Assembly: GCA_958298945.1 (NCBI GenBank)
Contig: OY282606.1
Coordinates: 71,783,622-71,847,621 of the forward strand
DNA from: Atherix ibis
Lineage: Eukaryota > Arthropoda > Insecta > Diptera > Athericidae
Direction: 5' to 3'
Length of the DNA: 64,000 nucleotides
Under the pieces are notes generated by a model that was not told where the DNA came from, did not search any database, and saw only the letters and a program-made list of their open reading frames with translations. This document shows positions 45,441 to 57,079 of the stretch, piece by piece (positions within the stretch are counted from its first letter, which is position 1; each line of letters starts with the position of its first letter). The translations under genes and the position numbers were made by a program.

Positions 45441-46320
45441 ACTTCGCCTTAAGTAATATTCGTTAAATCCAATATAATATGCATAGTAAAGAAAAAAAAC
45501 ACGTTTCTGAGTATTTAGAAATTCATATAAGTTAATTAAAGGAATATTTTTTTTTAGAAATTAAATTAAATATTTTTTGAAATTATTCAGTTGTATAGGA
45601 CCTTGATATGATGCATATTTAAATTTAATATGAATTTAGCTGTATAGGAACTTGATATAATGTACTGTTTCGAATCTTGATCCGGAAAAAGGATCTTCCG
45701 AGAAATATTTGGCCTACTAAATAAGAATATGTTATGACAAAGTCTATGAATGATATCGCGGCCGCTTGATCGTTAATAAAATTAGACTCAATTGCCAGTA
45801 GTTGGCTGATTATCGAATTAAATTTCGTATGGACGAGAAAAACTTTCCAATAGAGTCAATAGTGGCCTATTATTAGTAGTAGGAGATAGAATAAAAGTAT
45901 CAGCCAGGATACCAAAGATTTATTTGGCCTGACGAACTGGGCAATCTTTACATGCAAGATGAGATCTTATAACTGTTATTGCGCCCTTGATGATGAGGTT
46001 ATGGTATATTTAATTTAAGAATAAATAAATTATAAAGAAAGGACTGTGATAAGCGATGTATTGCAATTTAGAATTTAAATAAAACGTAAACTTCAACAAT
46101 TGTGCGGCCAGTTACAACCGCACTTAGAGATGCGTTATAAGCATTCCACGACGAAGTTACAACCGCACCTTACTTTGCCGTGGAATGCTTATAACGCCTA
46201 AGCTTTTACGGAGATTAAGAGATTAATACGAAGATTTATAAAGATGCCACTCACCATAACACACACAAATCATGTCGAATACATAAAGGATAAATGGGGA
46301 CACTTAAGGTGTTAGTTTTC
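44584..46320. repeat. Second copy of a ~1.2-1.7 kb direct segmental duplication (with 35313-36540)
   Basis: Shared blocks in the same order and orientation: the mariner relic, ggt(g/a)(g/t)tatgaaaagtgttc with about 130 following bases (36119 versus 45389), and taaataaaac(a/g)taaa...cggccagttacaac (36359 versus 46077) through gtcgaatacataaagg. The second copy has extra sequence at about 45560-46060. Confidence 0.7.
46132..46197. repeat. Perfect 19-bp inverted repeat, 28-nt loop
   Basis: gcgttataagcattccacg at 46132-46150 and its exact reverse complement at 46179-46197. The loop includes part of a second gttacaaccgcac copy, also present just upstream at 46111. Confidence 0.9.
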
Positions 46321-46529
46321 CCACTGGGCTAGAAAGAGGCCGAAAAAAATATCAAGACGAAAAAAAATGCATTTGTTTATAAATTCCATAAATAAAAAAA
46401 AATAAAAAACCGGAAATAAGGAAAAGACATAAAAATTGGAACGACAATAATTTAATTGGAATAAATTCTCGATACAAAATAAAATGTTGAGGTGACCGAT
46501 TACTTAACTGGAAGAGAACTAGATGAGTC

Positions 46530-47430
46530 ATTCTATTTTTTTAAAACTTGTTTACAGATATCTACAACTACAACATAGTAACGATAATAAATCACGTAAC
46601 CAGTGTCGATTATGTCTTCCATGAATAGTTCTAGGAAAGAGAGTGAAGGATAATTTTTGAACAAGGGGATTTGTATGATTAGAGATGCGAGAATGAAACT
46701 TTTTATAACGAGACAAAGTAACATCATGAACAAAAGGGACTTTGAGATCATGGTGGATAATAGTAGTCTAAACATAAAAGGGAGCGTCGACAATTATACG
46801 GAGTATTTTTAATTGAAGGGATTAAATTCGACGGGACTTTGGAAGGCTTAGTAGAGTCCCACAATTCTATTCCGTAAGGCCATATTGGTTACAGTAGGTC
46901 ATTGTATAAAAGTACTTTATTATCTATAGTCTGCTTAGGACGTTTGTCTAGAAGTTGAAGTGGTTGTAGGTATCGTCTTTTTGGTTCTAGTATTCATAGT
47001 CTTGTGTAGGTGCTTCATGTTAAGCATTTGTCTAAGCTCAGTTCTGGGTTCCGAACTTCGGTGTGTTGTGGTTTGGCACTGCCATTAAAGTATGGTATAT
47101 GGGTGGACATGATTCATGGCGCATAATAAAAGTTACGTGCGTAGATGTACGTTCCTTAATTTTTATTATCCATCTGGTAAACCAGTTCTGTAGGGTTTGG
47201 AGGATTTCAAAAGCATGTTGAGGTTTTTCGCTAGATGCAAGGTCAACAATACGGCCTATATAGCAAAGAAGGTGTTGGGACAGATTGGGATGTCGGATAC
47301 GTAAATACTGTAGAGGATGAGTCCAAGTTTACTACCCTGTGGAACACAAGCCAATATCGGAGAGATATTGGAGAGGTCGTTTACTTAGAAGTGTCGGTGG
47401 GAAAGGAATGCTTTCAGGACTAAGAAATAA
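46530..47430 (-). mobile_element. Jockey-clade LINE fragment
   Basis: Minus strand: near 47380 a decayed VPQG-type start with LGLILYSI, then many shifts. At about 46780-46650 a clear C-terminal RT piece reads LRIIVDAPFYV, stop, TTIIHHDLKVPFV, YKKFHSRISNHTNPLVQKL. The LR-x-I-V-D-A-P-W-Y-V block is typical of Jockey RT ends. Inactive. Confidence 0.6.
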
Positions 47431-47474
47431 GTAAAAGGAAGAACCCTCTTGAGTTTCGAAAGTAATCCCGAGTG

Positions 47475-47540
47475 GAATTTAAATAGTTTAACCCCTTATC
47501 AAAACTTACTCTTTGATAAGGGGTTATACTATTTAAATTC
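47475..47540. repeat. Near-perfect hairpin, ~28-bp arms
   Basis: gaatttaaatagtttaaccc at 47475 pairs with gggttatactatttaaattc ending at 47540, continued inside by cttatcaaa and tttgataag. The loop is about 8 nt. No T-run or gene end makes it a terminator. Confidence 0.85.
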
Positions 47541-47544
47541 AAAA

Positions 47545-49850
47545 TTTTAATACCTTCCTTGTCCCAGTCCTATGCCCACGGAATTATATCTCTGTTTTCT
47601 CCTATAAATATACCATAATAATGGTTAGTCCACGTGCAAAAAAACTATAAAGATATTATTATTCAACTTAAATAATCGTAACTCTAAAAGTAGGTTAGCA
47701 TTTTGAAAATATATAAACTTATCTAAAAATGATTTTGATTTATAATTTATAGGCGAACTATGCTTAGTTATACGCAATGGTCTTATGTATGACTCACATC
47801 TTGGTTTTAATATTAATATAATTTATAAAGTCCTGTAATGATGACTAACTTATGATATAACTATTATTGTACGTTTTTACAAATCCAATTTAGATACCTT
47901 AATAAATCTCGTACGATAAAATAATTTTAAATCAACAAATGCGAATAGTGCATCTCCGTTCCAAATACATTATTTTTCTAACCACCTTGAAAAACTTAAC
48001 TTTGGTTAGTTTTAACTGTTGCTGTACGCGGTCTGGATATTAATAGGCTCTTATATTGGATGAACATTTCACATAACACCCTAAAACAGTTCCTAGAGTA
48101 TCTATCCATGTTCTTACCTGAACAAAAATATGACTTAAATCACTTAACATTTTGACTCATTGTAGATAATCAAAATAGCTGATAAATTATTATACTTAAC
48201 TGACACTCAAAATGCTGTTATTATATGCCTTATTGAAACGATCTTCAAGGTTAACTTTAAGTAGACTTTCTAAATTGATCAATCATAAACGAGTACTAAA
48301 GAGTAAATAATCGAAGAGGCGTCAGTATCATTAAATTATGTCGATTTAATATAGGAGCTCGTGTATTAATAATATTAAATAAAAAAAAACTAAGAAAAAA
48401 TCGAAGGGAAATAAATAAGGATCTAGAAAATATTGTAAAATTCTTTATCTATAAATAATTCTAGATGTTCTTTAATGTTAAAAAGGATTTTTCCCATCCC
48501 GGAAGTTGGAGTGCATCCATTTCGCAACATAAATACTCAAGAAGCTAAAAATAAGTTCGTGAAGATGCCATTTAACTATAGTCTAGAGATCTTTTTAAAA
48601 TACAGAAAATTACTTATTTCAGAAAAGTTAAAAAAAAAAAAAATCCCGAAATGTATACTGATACTTACTTTACAAGTATTCGAACAAACGGAAAGAACTT
48701 GTTGACATGAATACCGAAAAGAATCTTTAAGAAGATTTTACTGTAAGAGTACAAGCTCCATAATGTATACAATTTTAATTAATATTGAATGAGATTCTTA
48801 ACGATAATTATTTTTTGTTTTCAATTTAAAATCTTGTTGGATATTAAAATAAATACTCAAAATTAATAGTTATGACTTAAGTTAGATAGTATTTCAGTTT
48901 TTTTTAAATTTTTTTTTAATTTTATAGAATATATTGTAGTTATAGTATATACTAATATAATATTAATTATTTTTTTAAATTCATTTTGAAGAAGCACTGA
49001 AACTACATTTTGAAGAAGCACTGAAATTGTAGAAATTCATCAGCTTTTGATATTTTACGAATGTGGATTAAAAAAATTAGTTCAGTAAAATTAGGGCCTA
49101 TTAAGAACAATTTGAAACTATAAGTGTAAAAGAAACTAAAATTTAAACATACTTACTCTTGTTAAATATTAAAATAAAAAAAATCCGAATATTTTTCAAA
49201 AACTAAATCAAATTATATTTGCGCATTTATTGCTACCACACAGAAAATTATTAATAAAATCAACGGATTTTATTAATTTTGACTACTCATAACTAGATTA
49301 ATCTTATTTTAAGTGACTATATTGAATGAATGACTATTTCTATAAAATAAAATTTAAATATTTTTTTATTTGAGTTACAAACAAATTTGTTTCAAGGAAA
49401 ATTAATACAAGTTAAAAACAACTATTTTGAGATACTTCCAGAACTCATTCTGAAAATATTAACTTTAGCGAACATTTAGTCTGCTAGTATGACCGTGAGA
49501 AAAATTTATCTGAATATTTAGTTTTAATATTTTTTTGATAATCTTAGTTAAAATATAGTATTAAATTTTTTAAAGAATATTATAAAAAAATCTGTACAGA
49601 TTGAGGAAATTTCATTTAATATCGAATAATTTCATTAAATATCTATTTAAGTATCATTTCTAACTGTTTAAAAGTTAATTTTATATAGATTATAGACCAA
49701 TTAAATATTAAATTTTAAAATTAATTAGAACAATTTATTTGGAATGTTAATATTGTAGTAAAAAAATATTTAAATGTTATATTATTATTTCATTTACATA
49801 AATTTTCGAAAATAATACTAAAAAACACCCGACAATTATAAGTATTTTCT
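47545..49850. other. AT-rich non-coding DNA
   Basis: No gene, transposon protein or promoter that I can support. Only short low-complexity frames. Confidence 0.5.
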
Positions 49851-49984
49851 GTACAGATTTTAAAATAATACTTTTTCACTTTAGTAATAATCAAATAGAT
49901 GGCGCTGATAAATGACTGTCATTTATCAGCGCCATCTATTAGATTGTTACTAAACTGAAAAAGTATTAATATAAAATCAGTCAC
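49851..49984. repeat. Long foldback / MITE-like hairpin with 3-nt loop
   Basis: Arms 49867-49915 and 49919-49967 match at 46 of 49 positions around a loop of ctg. Weaker pairing (gattttaaaat with atataaaatc) extends the stem to about 49851-49984. Each arm carries AGATGGCGCTGATAAATGA next to the loop. Confidence 0.92.
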
Positions 49985-49989
49985 TTTAT

Positions 49990-51790
49990 TTGGTAAAAAA
50001 TTTGATTGAAGTGTTACACTTTTTTACTTTCTATTATATACAAATTATAATAAAAACTATCAATTATATTCTGATAGATATTAAAATTCCTATAATCGTA
50101 TCTAATAAACCTTGGAAGTATAAAAAGAAAAAAAATATGAAGAAAAAGCAACAACAAAAAAATAAAAGTAATAAAAAATTAAGCTTTTAACCAGACCAAA
50201 CAATCACTCTTGGAAATATGATTGCCTTAGTTTGAATAAAACAATATGAAAAACCAGATTTTTACTCAAACTGTTCAAAATAAATCTTCTCGCAATACAG
50301 AAAAGTCCAACAGCCATAAAATCACGTTTTGATGAGGTCATAATTACCATCGATTTACATAGGAAACCTTGTCAGTGATCAAGTTCAATGCTATTTGCTT
50401 GTTTTTAGTTCTTCGCATGACTTTTTGAATATCTTAAAGTGATCTTTAGAGCGAGAATGATAAGTAGTAGGTTGTTGGCTGAGATCGGAGACGCCAACCA
50501 TAATCCGAATCATTAATATTGACCCGACTGACTTCAGGCGATATCCGCTTACTTACCAAAGATATGGCAGAAGTAATGATAACAGAAAATAGCGACTAGA
50601 TAGAACCAATGCTATGGTAAGACCTCGCGAACCTGTAGATTTGTATGCAAGAAAAACTAAAACCAAAAAATAATTATAGCAGTTTGTAAACGAATTTACC
50701 GTTGGATCGATGTACATTGAACAGTTTCTGTATATATTGTATCGTGGTGAACTACTATTCCTACTATTATTCTATCGTTGGTAGTTTTAAAGGTACATTA
50801 CTATGAGTTCGTTTGACATTCCTACCAATGGATACCTAGGTAAGCAAAATTAAATAATGGTCATAAAAGCGACACATTCCCTCGTTTTACATTCGACTAT
50901 ATCTGAACGTATACATTATTTGCGGTAAGTCTTTTAGTAGATTTTTCTTCTTCTTTTTTCAAGTGGAACTTTTAAGTAGAACCAATACTTTGATGATATC
51001 CACACACATATCCACCTACTCATTATTTGAGTGTGTGCGTACCGAATATCAGCTGCAAGTAAGAGAATATTTCACTAGAGGGACAATGAATACACCACCA
51101 ATAATTGTTGTTAATTATTTACTTAATGAATGAATACTCATTGTCAAGGTAATCTCAATACAGGAGGAAATACGGAAAGCCAAAAAACGAACAAACAAGA
51201 ATTTGAAGAGATTACAGATAATCTAACAAGACTATTAGAGTGCCAAGAGTAAGAACTTCATTTTGAGTGTATTTAAGACTTTGACTCCACCACTTCCAAC
51301 GACCTCAAGCTACGTACACAAGACTATTACTTATGATAAGTCATTCGCAACAGAGCCGTCTCATGTGGCTTCATCATATTTACCAATAGCCCTGTGTCTT
51401 AGTTTCAATGGCACGTATACGAGTAGTACCTCTACTGACCGGACAAACTTTGATTATTAAAAACCGATCAGTGTGGCATTTATGCGCACAGTTCATAATA
51501 AACTGTTGACAAGATCGTATCGTCAACAAAATAGGAACCGAGAGAAGAGCTGTTATCCACCAAAGAAAAGAAAGAATAATTTTCTTTTGGGCTAAAAAAA
51601 AAATCAATTGAAAAATTATCTTTTAATCAAAAGATTTCTAGAAAAATAAAAACTAACTTTTTTTGTTTTGTGTTTAATTTTAAAATTTAAGAAAAAAATA
51701 CAAATCATCTGAAAATAATTAAAAGAAATAAAAGTTATAAATTAAGTGCATTAATTTAGATATTTTTTTAAACTTATCGAGGATTATCTA
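49990..51790. other. Spacer with a less AT-rich, exon-like block at 50.4-51.6 kb
   Basis: Between about 50400 and 51600 the composition is richer in GC, with several short open stretches ending in consensus donors. One is ATG 50803 reading MSSFDIPTNGYL then G|gtaagc at 50840. Another is 50964-51058 ending CAA|gtaaga. A 40-codon ATG frame lies at 51130-51252 (MNTHCQGNLNTGGNTESQKT...), and an open stretch at 51263-51460 contains TPPLPTTSSYVHKTI. I could not join these into one consistent gene and recognise no family, so I call no CDS. Confidence 0.3.
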
Positions 51791-51795
51791 TAACG

Positions 51796-51852
51796 TCAGT
51801 CGGAAGATAAGGATTACGTTTCTTAGGTAGCAACATGTGGTACCTATTACTG
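51796..51852 (+). promoter_or_regulatory. Candidate initiator plus first coding exon of a third cuticular-type gene
   Basis: A perfect initiator, TCAGTC, at 51796-51801 has TTTAAAC about 31 nt upstream. ATG 51835 opens MWYLLL and then a strong donor, CTG|gtgagt at 51853 (exon 51835-51852, phase 0). R&R genes very often have a first exon coding only a few signal-peptide residues, and both other cuticular genes here also start M-W. No matching second exon was found downstream in the window, so the gene would need a long first intron or be a dead start. Confidence 0.3.
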
Positions 51853-52935
51853 GTGAGTTTGAATTTTTAAACAATATTTTTATTCTTCTTTAATTTATAT
51901 TTAAAATAATTAAAAATAAATCGATTAGAATCATGAATTTTTTATATTAAAAATGAACGATAAATTAAAGTGTATGAACCACAATCCTTATATGGAAAAA
52001 AAGCCATTTTAAGTGAAGATACTATCAAATGATATATTAAGTATCTGAGAGTACAGTCTATAGTGGATCTTATTGTTTGGAAGCATACTCGTATTATGTG
52101 GAAGAGTCTCTTTGATAGTGGACCTTGTATGGATATATTGTAGTACAGGTTCGGTCAAAAGTGAATGCATGTTGTTGGATACGATTATATATTCTCGTAT
52201 GGGCCACAGTGTAGAATTATATTGAAATTAAGTACAGTTATCTGTTTAGTATTCTTCCAACTGCTCTTACATAAAAGTCTAGATAGGAATGTGCAGCATA
52301 CAGTATTTGCGAAACATCAAAACAAGTATTCGGACTTTTTTTAAGGTATAAATTTTCTTCCTCATTTTGTTCGTTTTTTTTGTTGGTCTTCTTCGTGTTC
52401 TTTTCAATTTTTCTTTTTGGTTTCTTTTATGATTTTCTTAATCTTAACCTTAATAAGTAACAAACTTAACAAAAGGAAAGCGGGAAAAGCAAAAACAAAA
52501 AATTGTGTGCTAAGCCAATATTGACATAATATGAATTCGCGTTGATTCTTTAGAACAATCAGTAGGTGAGTGGGTGTATCTTCCATGTCATTAGTACTAT
52601 TAAATGAAATTGTTTTATTCTTTTTGGCAAAAGTCCATAGGGTGTGAAAATTTTTCTAAATAAACTTATTATAATATAGTATTATGTCTGATGAATACAA
52701 ATATTTTGAGAATAGCTGTTTTTATTTGAATTGACCAAAAAAAATTAACAGTTAGAATAAGAAAAATTAAAAAAAGAAAAAACAGAAAAACAACACCATT
52801 AATTTTATATTAGGTTTTTTTTCCTTTTAAAAAAAGAGGTATTATGACTAAAGACTTGACCAAAAAAAATTCCAAATTAAATATTTTCAAGAGTACTCGA
52901 TAATTTTTAATTAATTTCTTTTTATACGGCCAAAA
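51853..52935. other. AT-rich non-coding DNA
   Basis: No second exon for the candidate start at 51835 and no other gene recognised. Confidence 0.5.
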
Positions 52936-52939
52936 ATAT

Positions 52940-53880
52940 TACAAATTATTTAATATAATTTTCAATATAAAATTTAAAAAAAAAACTAAACCCAAGAAGT
53001 TAGATCAAAATTGAAAAGAAAAAAAATTACTTTCCCCTTAAAATTAAATAGAAATTTATAATTTTAAAGATTTCTAAAGTCACATCATCTAAAATTAAGC
53101 GGTTTTATAAAATATTTTTTAAACTTATTTGGGAGATTTTCAAAAAGTCTGCTGATAATTTTGGAGTTTTTCAAAATGTCTGCTGATAATTTGGGAGATT
53201 TTTAAAAAATCCGCTAAATTATTTTACTAACTTTTTAAAGATTTACTTCATTCTATTTTTTTTGTTGTATTATTTTTGTAAGGTTTCCACTATAAATATG
53301 GTTGCATTAATAATTTTAATAATATTTCGATGATATTTTACTTTCCAAATAATTGAACAAAAAAATTATCTAAAGTTTGGCCACTAAATTAGAGATTTTT
53401 ATTTTATCTAATCTGTAGATTTTCGATTATTTAACATAATTTTCAATATACTCGTAAAATTAAAAAAAAAACTTTGGTCAAGTTAGATTAAAATTGAAAA
53501 AGAAAAAAATTACTTTCCGCTTAAACTTAAATAATTTTTTATAATTTAGAAGATTTTTAAAGTTACATTATGTAAAATAATGCAGATTTATAAAATATTT
53601 TTAAAATTTTTTTGAGAGTTTATGAAAAAGTCTGCTGATAATTTTGGAAATTTTCAAAAAGTCTGCCCATAATTTGGGAGATTTTCAAAAAATCCGCTAA
53701 TAAATTTTACTAACTTTTTAAAGATTTACTTCATTTTATTTTTTTTTGTATTATTTATGTAAGGTTTCTACTATTAATATAGAAGATATTTTACTTTACA
53801 ATAATTTAAAAAAAAATTATTTAAACTTTGGGCACTAAATTAGAGATTTTTATTATATTTAATCTGTAGATAATTTTAAT
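52940..53880. repeat. Two-copy ~480-bp tandem repeat with 31-bp subrepeats
   Basis: The block from taatataattttcaatata (about 52950) to the tagagatttttatt / taatctgtaga end (about 53415) is repeated from about 53433 to 53880 with scattered changes. Inside each copy, gggagattttcaaaaagtc-type units recur three times at about 31-bp spacing (53131, 53162, 53193 in copy 1), each containing tctgctgataat or a decayed form of it. Confidence 0.8.
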
Positions 53881-56690
53881 ATCATAGGACGTTATATATC
53901 CTTCACAACAAATTTTAAATAGTAAAACTTTTTTTTTAAATATATTTAAGAATGCTGTGTTTTATGGTGGCATAACTAATGAGCCTTACATTGATAAAAA
54001 TAATGTTGGATTGTTTTTGCAACTATAGAAAGATTTAATTTTTTTAAAAAAAACTAAAAGCTTTTTAAGAGTTTTATTAAAAAAATTTAGCTACAAAATA
54101 AAAAAAACTTTAAGAAGTTCTTACACTCGAATGTCAGAAGACATTTGTGAAAGATTTTTCAACCTTCATTCATATTTTTTATTGCACTATAATATTTAAG
54201 ATATTTATTTGTATATAAAATCCCCGTTTTCAAATTAATCGAACTCCGTTTTTATTTATGGTTTATTTGCATGCAATCATTGTTCTGTGACAAAATGGAA
54301 AGCAGAATTTGTTCTTCGACAAAATGGGAAACTTTTAAACCAGAAATACAAAAACTTTCAATAAAAATTCTCTGACAAAAAGACTACCAAAAAGCTAATT
54401 TGCTTTTTATTTGTATGTTATACGAAATTCCATCAAAAAATACGAAATTAATTTTCATGCACGTATTAGTATACAATCAAAATTTCATATATGGTGGTAA
54501 AATATACAATCAAAAATTTGAAGAACCAAAACGAGTTAATGATTTTGACTTTGTATAATTCTTGTGTAGGTAATACTATACAAAATTCTTATTTAAGATA
54601 TCTGCAATATTATATTTCGGACTGCTTACGTGATTCAATAATTCAGAATTGAAAATTACTTTTAAATGGAAATCCGCTTAAAAGTTACTGACATTATTAA
54701 ATTCAGTCCAGTTGCAGTTGAACTGTTAAATTATTTTTCATGAATTGGTTAATGCCATTATATATCTGTAGTTTATTAAAAATCACCAAAGCTTTTTTGG
54801 CCATTTCCGCTTTTTTCCCCTCAAAATAAATTCAAAAGTCACTGACCTTAAAGTAGAATAAGAAAATACTGTTTTCATAAGAATCCCACTTACAACAGCA
54901 AATAAAAAACGACGAAAATATTCATTATTATTATTTTTCCATGTATTTAACTTCGCCCACCCTAAATAGTATTTGAACGAGAATTTTTTCAAAATTTCTG
55001 CACAATTTCTTAAGCAAACATTAATCTTAGTAAATATCAAAACAAAAGACTTAAACGACGAAACCTGTTTAGTTTCTATCTAAATCGTTCTATTACATAT
55101 TGTATTATGTTCTTACAGATAAGAGATTTTTCAAGAAGCACAACTATTTTTATAATTTAAATTCTGTACACGAAAAAGTTTTCAATTTTGTTCATTTTTA
55201 ACAAAATAAATAAATAAATTCAAATTGGTTCAATGCCATTACCTTCATTTGGTGTTTCTGTATTTTTTTCTTTAAATTTTTTATATTTATCTATCCTTTT
55301 TAACCCCATGTTTTTATTATCCCACAAATTTTTTCTCTTATTTAGATTGATTCGTCAAAAAAAAAATTTTTTTTAAATAAATCGTCTCATGTTTTTGGAA
55401 TGCAATAGAAATAAATGAATACTAAAAGTCAATAAGAAATAAATAATGGTAAAGTCCAGAAATAAGTTTTTACTCTGTATTGGGTATAATTCCCAAAATA
55501 ATACGAATATAAAATAAAATATTCAGAATGTATTCTAATATTTCAGGATTTTATCACAATTTGAGGTGAATAACATGAGAATGATTGGGGTGCTAAAAAA
55601 AAAACAAAGTAAAAAATTAACTATAAAGAGAAAAATAATATTTATAATAAAAATAAATAAATAAACGCATTGTTTTGTGATTCAATATTAACTTCCCCTC
55701 TTCTGGGATATGTTCTGATCGAATTTCATAATAATTACAATTATTTCTACATTATAGAAATAATAACAAAAAATATGAATTAAATAAAAAAATTAAGAAA
55801 AAAGGGTAGCGGTAATGAAAAATAAAAATTAAATATAACTGAAGTAAAAATATGGTTTTGCTACCACTTAACGAACGTCACCAAGCCTGGGAGTGTAAGT
55901 GGTTTGTATATTCGATAAAATGTCAACGAACTATGGGGAAACTTTTAATAAATCTATTTTTGTCGATTAAAGAATTTACAAAAAGAGTTTTTTATTATTT
56001 TCCATTTTATTTTCTACTCTTTTTTATTAGAATTTTTTTTCCGTTTTTTATTCTTCTTTTTTGCAATAATAGCTTTTATCTAATATGCAGAATTCACTAT
56101 TATTCGGGGATAAACATTTATTATCATATCAAAACTTACCTTTTTTCTTAGATAGTTTTTAGAATTTTCATTTTCTTAAGTCTTAAAAAATAATAAAATA
56201 AATTTACTGTCATTTTTTTAAATATCATTAATTAATGAATACGAATTGATCTGAAAGATTTAAATATATAATTTAAAGACTCCAATTCAGGAAATATATT
56301 TTAGCATATTTTAAAGAATTTTTTTGTTTACAATTTCAATATGAAAAATTCTTAAAAAATATGAATAGAATGTTTTTCCTTAGAATATGTATATAAACAA
56401 GAATACATATTCTCTTCAAATTCTTAAAATTTCGAATCTTTATAGTGAAATTGTATAAAATTATCTCTCCACTATCAAAATATTGTAGTATAAAACTTGC
56501 TGTAGGTCATTTTGTATATTTCAAACAAGTTTTTGAAATGATAAAAATTCATACTAAATATTAGTTTATTTATAATTTATGACTATATATACTATAGAAG
56601 AAAAACGACCGTGACCATTAACCTCTCTAATTAAGAAGAAAAATAAAAAATAGTTAAAAGAGGAAAAAGAAGCGAAGATCAATTTTAACG
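53881..56690. other. AT-rich non-coding DNA
   Basis: No supported gene. An ATG frame at 55852-56151 starts MVLLPLNERHQAWECKWFVY, faintly like the LPxGRKAIGCKW block of Copia RT, but continues as a hydrophobic run with no further RT motif. Confidence 0.45.
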
Positions 56691-56703
56691 GTGATATCCA
56701 CTA

Positions 56704-57075
56704 TCATTTTGAGATGAACGACTGTGATTCATAAGAAAATATTTTATGTGAACTTGACTTATTGAAAAGGCTTCGGTTTGAAATGGGCTTGTATAAGACG
56801 ACAGTCTGTTCAAAAAATATTATAGATTCAATAAAGATATTCGGCGAAGTGAAATTTTGAATGATTTTTTCGTCAACTTCTGAAGACATGATGAATCGCG
56901 CTGTACTATCCGGCACCTGCAGACACCTATCGAATATGCCGAATACTGAAAAACAAAATTATTGTGAACTTCTTGTACATTAAGTATTCCGACATTGTTC
57001 ATATTTTGCTGAATCGATTCGTATGGATATGATGTAATGTATTTGAAATTGTTATTCACATGATGTGATACCAAT
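56704..57075 (-). CDS. Possible coding exon(s), family not recognised
   Basis: On the minus strand a stretch of protein-like, less AT-rich DNA is open from about 57074 (VSHHVNNNFKYITSYPYESI ... QEVHNNFVF). Near 56945, a consensus-like acceptor (attttgtttttcag|TATTCGG) precedes a second open frame: FGIFDRCLQVPDSTARFIM, SSEVDEKIIQNFTSPNIF, ending QSFISK-stop at 56704. This could be two frames of one gene around a splice site, or a decayed gene. I see no signal peptide, repeat or motif that identifies a family. The surrounding DNA shows no promoter. Confidence 0.2.
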
Positions 57076-57079
57076 AATC

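Noticed and set aside
55852..56151. 99-codon frame with a faint Copia RT-like start
   Set aside because: Only about 20 residues resemble the motif and the rest is a hydrophobic low-complexity run.
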